A stretch of DNA of 64,000 bases. It comes from Tethya wilhelma. Lineage: Eukaryota; Porifera; Demospongiae; Tethyida; Tethyidae. The notes beneath the pieces are model-generated. The model saw nothing but the letters and a program-made list of their open reading frames with translations. It was not told where the DNA came from and searched no databases. Of this stretch, positions 10,305 to 21,151 are shown in pieces. Both the position numbers and the translations under genes were made by a program. The stretch's first letter is position 1; each line of letters opens with the position of its first letter. The stretch spans positions 2,059,327 through 2,123,326 of the forward strand of contig CAXIPT010000004.1 in NCBI GenBank assembly GCA_964030475.1, given 5' to 3'.

Positions 10305-10710
10305 AGCTATAGCTGGTAGCGTGGCTAGCGTGGTTATAGCCGGTAGCGTGGCTAGCGTGGCTATAGCCAGTGGCGTGGCTAGCGTGGCTATAGCCAGTGG
10401 CGTGGCTAGCGTGGCTATAGCTGGTGGCGTGGCTAGCGTGGCTATAGCCAGTGGCGTGGCTAGCGTGGCTATAGCCGGTAGCGTGGCTATAGCTGGTAGC
10501 GTGGCTAGTGTGGCTATAGGTGGTAGCGTGGCTAGTGTGGCTATAGCTGGTAGCGTGGCTAGCGTGGCTATTGCCGGTGGCGTGGCTAGCCCTAACGTGG
10601 CTATAGCCAGTGGCGTGGCTAGCGTGGCTATAGCCGGTAGCGTGGCTATAGCTGGTAGCGTGGCTAGCGTGGCTATAGCTAGCCACGCTAGCCACGCTAC
10701 CAGCTATTAT
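10305..10710. repeat. GC-rich minisatellite built on GTGGCTAGC/GCTATAGC units
   Basis: About 400 bp of a higher-order tandem repeat. A common 27-bp unit is made of GGTAGCGTGGCTAGCGTGG followed by CTATAGCC, with 12- and 15-bp sub-units shuffled inside. The array ends with one inverted piece (GCTAGCCACGCTAGCCACGC, 10677-10696), then a (TAT)n run. Both strands stay open (VASVAIAG on plus, SYSHASHATG on minus) because the unit is a multiple of 3 and lacks stops. I do not call these proteins. Confidence 0.85.
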
Positions 10711-10921
10711 TATTATTATTATTATTATTATTAAACACACCACAATAGGTGCAGAGGTAAATAAGTAGTACATACAGACACATATAATTATATATAGTAA
10801 TAATGAAAAGAGTTAGATTTAATTAAGCAGTACACATATATATGATCTCACTCTCAAGGTGTGTGTTCAGGGAAGAGTTGATTCTAGCATCCCGAATGAA
10901 ATTAGCACAAAGCACATGAGC

Positions 10922-10935
10922 AGATTGGTGTGTCN

Positions 10936-10994
<59 letters not shown>

Positions 10995-11032
10995 TGTGTG
11001 TGCATATGTGTGTGTGTGTGCATATGTGTTCA
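10922..11032. repeat. (GT)n microsatellite with single-n join
   Basis: Long GT/TG run with CG and CATATG interruptions. The n at 10935 marks an assembly join inside or next to the repeat. Confidence 0.9.
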
Positions 11033-11285
11033 CAAAATTAACCCTAAAACATAGAGGGGTTGAGTGCCTAGGCTATAGCCTATACACAGTGAATAATGCT
11101 GAAGCTTGTTAGAGAAAAAGTACATGAGTATATTGAGAGACACAAGCAATGTGTGTGAACTGTGAGCAGTATACAGTGTACAGTATACAGTGAATAGTGA
11201 ACAGTAAACAGCCAATTTCATGCCACATTTGGTTGATTTTGCAATAATATTATAATATAATTATATTATGTTGTAATATACGTAC

Positions 11286-11713
11286 CTTTCTGACATCAGT
11301 GATGCAGTAGGCGTGGCCTTTGATCAAACCACAGTCTAGAACAGTCTCAGGGGAATCCCCTTCCGATAGCTAATTGAAGGAAAAACAAAAGTAATATTGA
11401 AATAAGCATCACATGATCATGGTAGCATGCAAATAGAAGGAGGGATCACCCCCATTATTAACCAGTAATAATTAAATTAACCTACAGCAATGGAGCAACT
11501 GATCAACGACTTGTGGTTGTGGGCATGTTCCATCTTATTAAACAATGCCTCCTGTTTTGCCTCATCCGTCTGGTAGCCTCCCTCTCGTACATCTATGGCT
11601 TCATTCACACCCCCAGTGAAGTCGACAAGAGCATCCCCAGTTTGACCTCCTGCTAGAGCCTCATAATTGCCAGCCAGTCTATGACATATCAGTGTGTGTG
11701 TGTGTGTGTGTGT

Positions 11714-11774
<61 letters not shown>

Positions 11775-12537
11775 CATGAATTAACTGTTCCAAAAGATAA
11801 TCTCAAGTTTTTAAAGCTTACTATGTATATATGCATCTTAAGATGTACGTATTTTGCTTATAGCATAATTTAACTCATTACTTATTCGATTATCATGTGT
11901 AGCCAAGCCCCAAGCAGCCTATACAGTCTTTTCAGACTTGAGTAAACCCTATGATGACCCCTTACCCAAATAATCTTGGCCACGTTTTCAGTATTAGCAA
12001 AAATTAATGTCAAAAGTCAAAACTCGAAAGTTTAGCCTCGTTCTCAGGCTCTTTTTGCAAAAAAAGCTACATGCTTAAGAAGAGTATAGAGGCTAAATTT
12101 ACCCATAAAGTAAGTCAGTACGTAGCCCTTCTCAGCTCCTTCTGTTCTAAGGGAGGGGCCTGGGATCAAGGCTACTAAATGTTTGCTTCTTTGACTTACT
12201 TGGCATAGGCCTTCTCTAAGAGTGCACTCCAGAACTCATTCTTGTCCTTGGATTTCATGTAGACCAACTCCCCACCCTGGGTCGGTAGGAGGTCGTCAAC
12301 GACAACCTCTACCCATTCCCCAAGACGCCAGAATTGGAACCGAAATATGCCAGCATTGAATCCATTGTCCTCGTATTCCTGTGTATGTGAGTGTGTGTGT
12401 GTGTGTGTGTGTGTAATCCATGCACTGCAGACATGGTAGTGTTACTTGACCCCTATCAACATAAATATATACATTGTGTGCATGTGTACGTGTGCAAGAG
12501 AGAAACAAAGTGTGTGTGTGCACACACACACATACAA

Positions 12538-12568
<31 letters not shown>

Positions 12569-12804
12569 NNNNNNNNNNNNNNNNNNNNNNNNNNNNNNNN
12601 NNNNNNNNNNNNNACACACACACACGTACACTCGGCCTCTTCCAGACTATTTCTCCTTGGTTGCTCTGACCAGAGAGAAACAGCGAGGCATTGGTGGGAG
12701 GGAATTCAGGATCAGTGAACAACTGCTGACTCCTCTCATGATCCCTCTTCAGTTTAGAGTACTTTTGATTCCGATAATGCACTACCATGGTGACGGGGTA
12801 GTCC
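11286..12804 (-). CDS. Calpain-family cysteine protease, partial (catalytic-Cys exon missing)
   Basis: Four minus-strand exons match the calpain catalytic (CysPc) domain. 12804-12630 encodes [19 protein letters not shown] and IVWKRPS, the usual entry to the domain. 12378-12200 encodes [20 protein letters not shown] and the [13 protein letters not shown] block. 11678-11486 encodes [20 protein letters not shown] and ends SCSIA. 11369-11286 encodes [15 protein letters not shown] with the catalytic His. Phases join for the last three (AA|A, then phase 0 with donor gtaggt). The exon with the catalytic Cys (GDCW) should lie between 12630 and 12378, where 45 Ns sit inside a (GT)n tract. The Asn exon (NPWG), the N-terminus and C-terminal domains were not found in the window. 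Calpains are calcium-regulated cytosolic proteases. Either the assembly is incomplete or the gene is truncated. Confidence 0.75.
11694..11768. repeat. (GT)n(GA)n microsatellite in a calpain intron
   Basis: GT run passing into a long GA run just upstream (minus strand) of a calpain exon; it forms part of the intron's 3' side and may serve as polypyrimidine tract on the minus strand. Confidence 0.9.
12385..12625. repeat. (GT)n/(CA)n tracts with 45-N gap
   Basis: (GT)n near 12389-12413 and (CA)n from about 12519 onward, broken by Ns at 12569-12613 and resuming to 12625. The gap lies exactly where the missing calpain exon is expected, although the true gap length is unknown. Confidence 0.9.
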
Positions 12805-14276
12805 CTGTAATCAACAGGACAATAATTGTGTTCACAGGCATTCAATTCAAGTGTGTTACTATAGTTGACACTGTAGTAGGCTTCACTAAACAACCATTGT
12901 GTGCTTACACATACATTTGTATTGCTAGCCGACAATAACTACACAAAGTTCAGTGGGTCCTACATATCAAAGTTGACTATCAGCAATAATGAACAATTAG
13001 GCTAGCTCCATAATCACAAATCACACAGATGATGGTTGCATGAGTCAAGTGAGGCTGGCTTGAACAAATACAGGTCAATTACCCTATTACAAATCACATT
13101 ACTGACAATAGCTACACAAGTGTTCAACCCTATCAGCCTAGCTCCATAATCTGGCAGATGAAAGTTGAGACAAGCAAGGCTCTGCACAAATACACAGGTC
13201 AATTGCCCTATTAATCAATATCAAATCACATTGCAATTACTTCCATAGCATGATAGCTCACCAGACACACCCATGTTCATTAGGTGCGGGAAGGGAAAAG
13301 AGCACTGACACACAAGACCAAATTTTGCTTTGTTTTATTTTATCTTTTTAGCATGTTGCTGGCATTGAACCATGTACCGGTGGATCTAAAGCCTGGATGC
13401 TTACTCACTATACCACAGTGGCAATTTCTGCCAGTTTCTCTCTTTCACTTTAACTTATAGAAAAAGTTAATTTGCAGCTATATAGGTCAGTTGGGTGTGT
13501 TGTACCTATTACACAACTTCGTGGTTTCCAGTAACCATAGTGACAGACAACTACAATGAAAGGCATGGAGATTAGATGGTTACTTTTGCTCTCTCTCTTT
13601 TGGTGTGGCTGCCATGACAAGCTGGCCAATGTGTACTGTTCAGATTGCTAAGCAACAAATATGGGCAAGAAAAATGCAGCTGTTTATGTACTGAAGACAA
13701 AGCTACTGTGTGGTTACAATACAATGTGGTATGACACCATGGGCCACAGGCTAACAAGCTGCATTAGTTCATGGACACTGCCACACATATTTCATATCAG
13801 CCATACATATTATAGTACCTCATGGACTGGTGCATTTAATTATTATTCCAGTTGATATTGCAAGCATTAATACAGACTCTCTATAATAACCTTGCACATG
13901 CTTGATTTCTGAGATCCAACTATCAATATTCAAAGGACTTGGACTATATCTTTAATACTTGACTATACAATGGGGAGTTACATGCATAATATGTAGTGGG
14001 GATCTGATAAACTGCTTGCTGCAAATAATTTAGAATGGCTTAGCAAATTATATAAATATTATTAACTTACTTATATCAATTATGTAGGATTGTAGCTGTA
14101 TCAGTCCAGTCAGGTATATAGGTCTCTGGATCTCCAGTGGTTTTAGCTCCTGTAAATTTGTCCCCACTCCTGGCTGAGTTCAGATGCATGCAGTTGCATG
14201 TACCACACCCATATCTAGGTGTGTCAATTCAGTGATAAAAGGGTTAAGGATTAAAATCCTGAGTCCCGTTCCATAC
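12805..14276. other. Intergenic or calpain 5' region, degenerate repeats
   Basis: 13003-13120 and 13136-13215 share 'agctccataatc...caggtcaatt(a/g)ccctatta', a degenerate direct repeat. A tRNA-like piece on the minus strand at about 13366-13440 has an A-box-like TGTGGTATAGTGAG and a B-box-like GGTTCAATGCC but no good cloverleaf, so it is probably a SINE head. No calpain first exon could be identified. Confidence 0.35.
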
Positions 14277-14877
14277 TAGTCTCGTCCCCAGACTCCACCC
14301 ATTCTCCAAGGAGAAAGAGAGTCTGGTACGCTACGTCCAATTTCTTGGTTCTGCTGAGTCAGCACCAGACAGATATATCATGTGACCGTGCATGGCTTTG
14401 CATTTGTACTACGCGCATCACGTGGTAGTCCCTGAGTGTATTTTCAGTATTTGTCATGAAAAGTTAGAAGATCTGCATACTTAGCTGCCATCTCATAGTC
14501 CTTTTGTTCGTGAAAAATGCCACTAGTGTGTCTGAGCTACACAATTATGGCACGGACAATCCAGAGAACTTGAAAACTATACAAAACGACCTTGAATCGG
14601 ATATCAGTGCTGGCACTAAGCTGCAGAAGGAAATTCACCACAAGCGTGAAGTTAGTAAGCAAAAATCTTTGAATAAAACTGGACTAAAGTCTTGCTAGAC
14701 ACTGTATGACAATCACGCGCACTTCTATTGAACATCATGTGACACCTTGAATTCTGCAATCTGATTGGCTTGCACGTTTTCATGAATGCTGACTCAGCAA
14801 GAACCAAGAATTTGGACGTAGCGTACCAGACCCCTTTTTCCCCTCCTTGCGAGGGGTGGGGTCTGGGCACGAGACTA
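14277..14877. mobile_element. Mutator-like non-autonomous element with perfect 9-bp target duplication
   Basis: The ends are inverted repeats of about 95 bp beginning TAGTCTCGTCCCCAGAC and ending GTCTGGGCACGAGACTA. The element is flanked by the perfect 9-bp direct repeat GTTCCATAC (14268-14276 and 14878-14886). Nine-bp duplications are typical of Mutator-type transposition. The interior carries a 64-codon frame (14504-14698, SVSELHNYGTDNPENL...) that looks protein-like and may be captured host sequence. It lies about 105 bp upstream of the next gene's ATG. Confidence 0.8.
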
Positions 14878-14990
14878 GTTCCATACATAATTATTTAGCG
14901 ACCTTTTCCTAGCCCACACAATGAATCAGCATCAATTAAATTTTGTTGATGAGCAAAGATCTCTGTTGATTGACAAATTCTACAGCAACC

Positions 14991-15761
14991 ATGGCAAGTC
15001 CAGATGATTCCAAAGCCCCTGCTGCCTCTGCCGAGCAAACGCCCATACCTGAGAGTGACATACCCAAGTATGAAGACGCTTTGAAGGTTTGTCATATAAT
15101 TTTACCGTGAAGCTAAAAGTTGGATAAGTTTATTGAAGTTGTACCGTAGTTATGAAAGCAGCAAAAGCTTATGGCGTGGTACTCCTCACTGCATGCAGTC
15201 TGGGTCCCTCCCAGATAAAAATATCACTGCTTTTGCAGGCTATCTATAGATATGATTCTTGAATTTGTCAAGTTGTCCCTCCACTTCACTGTTTACTATG
15301 CCGCATAGAAATCTCAGTGCTCAATGTAGATATAGTCCTACTTTGAATAACTGCAATACAGAAACCACTTTAATATAATACACTTGTGTGCTTTTTCAGT
15401 CACACTCACACCCTCTATCTCTCTCTCACACACACACCTGCACACATCATGCACTGATACTGCACATCTAAAACAGACTGGTAAAGAGAAGCTGAATTCT
15501 CTGAAGGAGTGGAAGGAGAGAATGTTGGGTGATAATCCTCCCAAAGAGGAATTTGAACAATTACTAGGAAAAACTCTAGGATATGCAACAGCATTGTTTA
15601 ATATCTTTCGAGATGACAAACAATTCTTTAGGTAAAAAATAAATGAATATTGTTTTCCTACATTGCCATGTATGTGGTACACATTTAGTTTTTACCACCG
15701 TGAGTTCAAGCATAGATAATTAATGTACCGCCAATATTTCTACGTTTATGGTATACTCATT

Positions 15762-15795
<34 letters not shown>

Positions 15796-18238
15796 GGTTA
15801 GCAGAAGAACTTGCTGAAGCTATCGTTGAAATGCGAAACCATTTTGGAGATCAGATAATGCCATTGAACAAATACCATATGTTCACAAGGTAAGTGAATC
15901 ATCTGTGTGTTATAGTATGTTGCTGTATAAACTTTTTGTTGATGTTGTTATAAATATTTATATTCAGTTTCGAATTTTCTTCTTATAATTGTTTCTGTGG
16001 TATTCTAATCAAGTTCAATATTTCTCTCCAATTACCCATCCATAGATGGACCCTATATGCTGTCCATTCAAATTCAATTTTTCTCTCCAATGATAGGGGA
16101 GCAATAGAAGTATGTGGTAAAACATTATCATCTGGACAATACTTTGAACCCATTCCGTTTTATGGACCCCCGAGAAAACCAGGGGGCGATCCACTGGAGA
16201 TACTGAAGCATTACTTTTGGCAGTATATCAGCAAACCAAAGGTGTGCATGTGAGCCACATGTGGCATATTACCATGCTGTCAAATGTACTAGCTACAAGG
16301 TTGAAATATGATATTGTGAAGAAACCAGGAGGAAGTAAGATGTGCCTACACCATCATTACCCATGTTTTTCCATTTATATAAAGGTGGGGGGGGGGAGAG
16401 AGAAAGAGAGAATCTGCACATATATTTGTAGCAAGAGTTTATCATAAATGCAAACTCTAGTCACGTGTGTCTCACAAATATTTTCTTCTGTACAGAGTGA
16501 AATAGTCCCAGGTACTCCGGTTGACTGTGTGTATTATCTTGAGCAAGGGATTGCAGGGATAGCAGCAGAACCTTACTGGGTCTTAGGCATGTCTGCACCA
16601 GGTGATCTATGAGTGCATGTGTGAGGGTGTGTGAGTGTGTGAGTGTGTGAGTGTGTGTGAGTGTGTGTATGTGTGTGAATGTGTGAGTGTGTGAATGTGT
16701 CAGTAAATGTGTACGTACCTCCCACCTTCAATAGCAGCAGGGTTCTAACCAATTAATGCAGGGAGTGGATGAGCGCTTTTCCATTTAGTTTGATGTAGTT
16801 AAACTGTGGTCAGCATCTTCTTTGTTTGATAGGAGAACCTAGACTCATACCCAAGCTCCTTCTTCTTTGAAAGGAGAGAGCCTGGGTACAAGGCAAACTA
16901 GAACCTGATTGAGCCTAGCCTCGTCCCCACACGTTGTATATTGCTAAGTGCAAAGAAGGCCTGGTTTATGAGGCAAGAATAAGGCTGCAACAATCCAATC
17001 ATACAAGTCCTTTTGTACACATGTATACATGCATAAAGGTATGCACGCTACCGTACAAAGCTATGTAGGTGAGAAGCCATCTTTCTTTGATCTCGAGTTA
17101 GCCATTGCGAGAAGGATCTACGACAAAGAACAAGGTAACAACCCTGGCTTTGCTGCTGCTAGTTACCATTGATAGATATAATTTAACAATATTTATAACT
17201 CAGCGATATGTTAATTAAGGGATTCTATTTTTTTTCTTGTTACTTTTTGTATTAATTTAATTAACATGACTGTGTGACAATGTAATTTTTTTATTCCATT
17301 TAAATCTATTGTGTTTTACCATCCACTTCAACTAGGTTCAGCTACAAACGTGTAATGATTTCTAGCAAATGCCTACGACATTTTGGGGGCGAGCGTGAGC
17401 GTGTGTTTGAATACTCAGTACTTGCATAATATTAAATGTGGATTACATGAGTGAATATTCAGATTAATCATTTGTTTCTGATCGTATGATAGTTGACCAT
17501 CGGCAATGAAATGGTGCTTTGTCTTCCGGCTGTGTGGTTAGCTTCATGGTGATTGTGCACTGCTAGTCACTTTCTCTAGGCAATTTAATCTTGGTGTTCT
17601 CTCTTCTTGCTTTTTTCACTTTGCTGTTGAGCATGCCTTTTCTTGTCTGATTTGCCTCATTGATGCTACNCATTCAAATTAGATCACCGTTAAATTAAAT
17701 TGCTTCAGGTTTCATGGATCCTCAAGTCCACTGTCACCATTGGAGTGGTATAGTGCTCCTCCTGTTTAACATTGCCTTCTATTTTCTCCTTATAATGGTG
17801 GCAGTCATGGTTGTTCATTACCATGCACTGAGAAGCAAATACCAGCTTATCTATCAACCATTACATCATCATAAGTTTCTGTGGTTTGATGTGGAGGATA
17901 GTGGAGTAGATGCTGGCTTACAAGTAGTTCCAACAGTGGTTACTAGCTGTATTTATGCTGTCTTTACGATAGAACCACAAAGTGAGTTGCTAAATTTTAG
18001 GTATAGCCAAATGAATTGTAAAGGTTGAAATTATTTATTTGACATTGCAGGCACTTTGCAATGTGTGCACATGGCAGACAAAGGAGCAGAGAAAAGAAAG
18101 CTCATTCCTGGTGTTAATGTTACAGTGGTCTCATTCGTTATACAGCTATTGACTATAGTTTTGTCAATGCTCCTATTATTGAGTGGAGATATAGAGAGAA
18201 ACCCTGGTCCTACACTGAGTAAGATTATTAATTTATAA
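14991..18238 (+). CDS. Unrecognised multi-exon gene ending in membrane segments and a 2A-type motif
   Basis: Seven exons chain with matching phases: 14991-15086, 15477-15631, 15797-15889, 16097-16241, 16496-16601, 17709-17981, 18051-18238 (or to a donor at 18219). Unspliced at the end it gives 351 residues. Start is MASPDDSKAPAASAEQTP. Exons 1-5 encode a soluble, partly helical region (EEFEQLLGKTLGYATALFNI, LAEELAEAIVEMRNHFGDQI) without a domain I can name. Exon 6 adds a membrane span (IVLLLFNIAFYFLLIMVAVM). Exon 7 adds a second hydrophobic run and then SGDIERNPGP. A second 3' end exists (17039-17172). The last exon could instead start its own product at ATG 18071 (MADKGAEKRK), or derive from a LINE, since 2A leaders occur in both contexts. 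The exon chain is well supported by phase; function is unknown. Confidence 0.6.
17039..17172 (+). CDS. Alternative terminal exon of the 14991 gene
   Basis: After an AG at 17037-17038, an open frame in the phase left by exon 5 (phase 1) reads GMHATVQSYVGEKPSFFDLE, then LAIARRIYDKEQ, and stops at TGA 17170-17172. Using it gives a soluble product of about 242 residues without the membrane and 2A exons. A second copy of this exon and its intron flank lies at 27005-27535 with the reading frame preserved, which argues that it is genuine coding sequence. Confidence 0.5.
18188..18211 (+). other. 2A-type ribosome-skipping motif DIERNPGP
   Basis: The codons GAT ATA GAG AGA AAC CCT GGT CCT spell D-I-E-R-N-P-G-P, a full match to the 2A consensus D-(V/I)-E-x-N-P-G-P, directly after a hydrophobic leader (TIVLSMLLLLSG). 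In known 2A peptides the ribosome omits the Gly-Pro bond, separating two products. After the Pro come three codons and a possible donor (CTGA|gtaaga, 18219), or an in-frame stop at 18236-18238. Skipping activity is inferred from motif identity. Confidence 0.75.
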
Positions 18239-18657
18239 TAGCTAGATTGCCAGCAATACATTGTAGAAGTACATGTATTATAGTAGGATGGGCTAATATC
18301 GCATTGACACAAAAATTAATATTAATGCAATCACAATTAGCAAATTTTCATAACAAAGTATACAGCCAACCTCCGAACAAGGGATACTTTTTTGGAGCAG
18401 GGCTTTATCCTCTATTCGGAGGTTGTCCTCTGTTGGGATGTTTGTCTTTTTTTCACATAAAACACCTTTTTGACATTCTGAGACAAAATTTAGTAGCTAT
18501 GCACAGTATGCAGTATACATATCTCTCTATGGTGGATTCCTAGTCAGAGTGGAAGAAATTTGCACTATAAGAATTCCTGCATTTTGAAGACCAGAGCTGA
18601 CCGCACCATGCAAGTGCTACCTATGCATGCCGCAGGATAATTTGANCCCTAACTGGC
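18239..18657. other. Region downstream of the 2A exon; nothing recognised
   Basis: No continuation exon for the 2A protein was recognised. There is a single-n join at 18647, immediately before the foldback transposon, so the original downstream exons could be displaced. Confidence 0.35.
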
Positions 18658-20010
18658 AAAGCACACCTTCATGCAGAGCAAGACCGCCTTCATAAAGGCA
18701 GCAGCGCCTTCATCTAAAGCAAGACCGCCTTCATAAAGGCAGTAGCGTATGGCACGCCAAGTGTAACAAAAATCACAAGGGTAATCACAACGTCATGACG
18801 CTGAGTCGTGACGTCTTCACTATTTTACGACGTCACGACAAGACGACGTCTTCACTATTTTCACGACGTCGCGAGCCATTTATATAAAATACAGCTTGCC
18901 AGTCATGTGTTGATTTGTATTTGTCATGAGATATGTGATCATCATGGCTGCTGAAGAACTGCCTGGCTGGATGGACAGACTTTTGCCTCATCTTTACAAA
19001 TGCAGTATGGGATTACTTAGTAATATAAATTATAGCTGTTATATAGAATATTCTACCTAAATGATATTCTGAGAACGATAATAATTGTAACCAGCAGAGT
19101 TTCAGTAGTAACTTACTCGAATAAAGCCTGGATGACCAAAATCAAGGTAATCCCGAAGTTAACACATTCAATTAGTATCTACGTTGACCAATTTGAAGGA
19201 TATCTTTTCGACACTATATGCTTTGTGGAGTGAATGTCAACATACTAGTGCGGAGACACATATTCTGCACAATAATATTATAGAGCTCCTTTGTCTCAAA
19301 ATGGAGTTATAGGGGAAGGCCAAAGTTTGTCATCTCACCTGAGCAATTGGAATATCTTCATTCTTTGTCATTTAATTAGAGCAGTATTGCTTCACTTTTG
19401 GGTGTGTCTCATAATTATGACTATTTATATAGGAGGAGGCAAGAATGTGGCTTGCTGAATGATACAGAAGAAAATATTGATGATAATGAACTTGAACAGG
19501 TCTTACGAAATCTAAAGAGAATGTGTTAGCCGAATCTGTTGTAACGTATTCTATTGTGTTGTATTGTTATATACGATATACTGGTACATGTCAAAATTTT
19601 TAAATTTGTTATACCAACAATAATAATAATTATAATTTTATTATAGCGGCTCTTTGACCATCCAGACAGGCAGTTCTTTCTCTGCAGTTCTTCAGTAGCC
19701 ATGATGATCACATGAGTGTCTCATGATATCTACAAATCAACACATGTTATCAATCTGTATGCTCGCGACGTCGTGAAAATAGTGAAGACGTCGTCTTGTT
19801 GTGACGTCGTAAAATAGTGAAGACGTCACGACTCAGCGTCATGACGTTGTGAATACCCTTGTGATTTTTGTTACACTTGGCGTGCCATTCATGGCACGCC
19901 CTGAAGGCGGTCTTGATCATGAAGGCACTACTGCCATTCTGAAGGTGGTCTTGATCATGAATTATGAAGGCGCTGGTCTTGCTCTGCATATGGCTCAGAG
20001 CAATCAGAAG
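18658..20010. mobile_element. Foldback-type DNA transposon with long complex inverted ends
   Basis: Left arm 18658-18880 and right arm 19768-20000 are inverted copies. Sub-terminal repeats 'gcaagaccgccttcataaagg' are followed by 'ggcacgcc...agtgtaacaaaaatcacaa', then a TGACGTC-rich palindrome ('gacgtcttcactatttta', twice per arm). The middle (about 18957-19530) has short coding-like pieces: ATG at 18964 MAAEELPGWMDRLLPHLYK, and ECGLLNDTEENIDDNELEQV ending in a stop at 19527-19529. The latter resembles the C-terminal tails of DDE-type transposases or integrase-like genes, but no catalytic core is visible, so it is probably an internally deleted copy. Confidence 0.65.
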
Positions 20011-20023
20011 ACTCCAGGCATTA

Positions 20024-20738
20024 CAGTGCTTGCAGTCTAGAGAGTAGAATTCATGTTTTTGCCTACAAGTAACAACTTTGTCAAATCTAACTTTAGGATG
20101 AATATTAAGCTTTTTTTTGAATGGATAAGCCTAGTTATGGGTATAGGTACACTCTAATGTGGCTCAGGACTGCCGAACATTTTGCACCTCCCCAATTTTT
20201 AGAGTGTGGTCAAAATCAGATTTGACGTTTTTTTGGAATTTTGTAGTTCTAACCCAGATATTACTCTTAGTGTAGGGTTTCAAAAGAAGCTGATGGTAGT
20301 CAAAGCTAATACATTTAATGATGAACTTGTCATGCAAGTTTCAGATCTTAGCTGTTAGTATTTCTTGAGTTTCTTCGCTAACCGAAAATGGTGTCAAAAA
20401 GTTGAAAAAATGCTCATTGAAAGTGATGTGTTTGCTTTTAGCCAACCAAAATCCTACCCAAGATGGACAAACTGGTGACCAAAGCTCAGGTAAAGTTGTA
20501 GACCTTAGCCATAAACAGTTTGTCATTTTCTTCGCTAACATATTTCCCAAAAAAGCTTTATATCAGAAGCCATATCTCTGCACCTAAAGGTTGCCATGAC
20601 AACATATTGAGTCTTGTTATAGAGTAATGACCCATATTGATGATGATCCAAAAAAAATTATTTGAAGATGCTTTGTTTGGGAATTATACTCACATAACCT
20701 CAAAATGGGGAATTCTACTCTCTAGACTGCAAGCACTG
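20024..20738. mobile_element. Tc1/mariner-like MITE (TA target duplication)
   Basis: The 29-bp inverted ends CAGTGCTTGCAGTCTAGAG... and ...CTCTAGACTGCAAGCACTG are flanked by TA on both sides (20022-20023 and 20739-20740). Length 715 bp. No transposase frame. It sits at the outer edge of the preceding foldback element. Confidence 0.7.
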
Positions 20739-20800
20739 TATAGTTGCTGATTTGGTAGGGTTCAAAGGTCAAACCTCTCCCCTCCCTCCCTCATGCGCAG

Positions 20801-21055
20801 AGGAGCTATGACACAATTAATGCGCTTTGCAGAGCTAGCTGGCAAGCAAGTCAGTGCGTGTGATCAACTCTCATGGTAAACTATTGTGGTCACATAATTG
20901 TACTTTCCAGCTCAGCAAAGACCCACTCTTCTCTGATCTCTTGGTCTCGTACTTCTTCTGCCCTCCCCCCACCCTTCTCCTCCCACTCAGTCCCAGATCC
21001 ATGTGGAAGAGACACACCCTACAGGAAGCAGGGGGCTCCTAAAAGCATGTCCAGG
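20801..21055 (+). CDS. Two candidate orphan exons of an unknown gene
   Basis: 20801-20875 (ATG 20808: MTQLMRFAELAGKQVSACDQ) ends in phase 2 at a gtaaac donor. After only 35 nt, tactttccag opens 20911-21055 in matching phase (SAKTHSSLISWSRTSSALPP, then PCGRDTPYRKQGAPKSMSR), ending at a gtatgg donor. Both look coding, with a Ser/Pro-rich segment then basic residues, but further exons were not recognised and transposons sit on both sides. Perhaps the broken 5' end of a gene. Confidence 0.3.
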
Positions 21056-21151
21056 GTATGGTTACCAGGGGCCCAAAGAGTAAGGATTATTATTGTGTCC
21101 AGTTGGCTAGGTGACAATTGACTACAAGTTGTGGTTTTCAGAATAGTAGTA

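Noticed and set aside
10305..10710. CRISPR array
   Set aside because: Units are contiguous with no unique spacers, the genome is eukaryotic, and there are no cas genes.
10252..10773. Long plus- and minus-strand ORFs (VASVAIAG and SYSHASHATG repeats) as proteins
   Set aside because: They are read-through of a stop-free minisatellite on both strands, without promoter, splice or homology support.
13366..13440. tRNA gene on the minus strand
   Set aside because: Only box-like motifs; no cloverleaf could be drawn.
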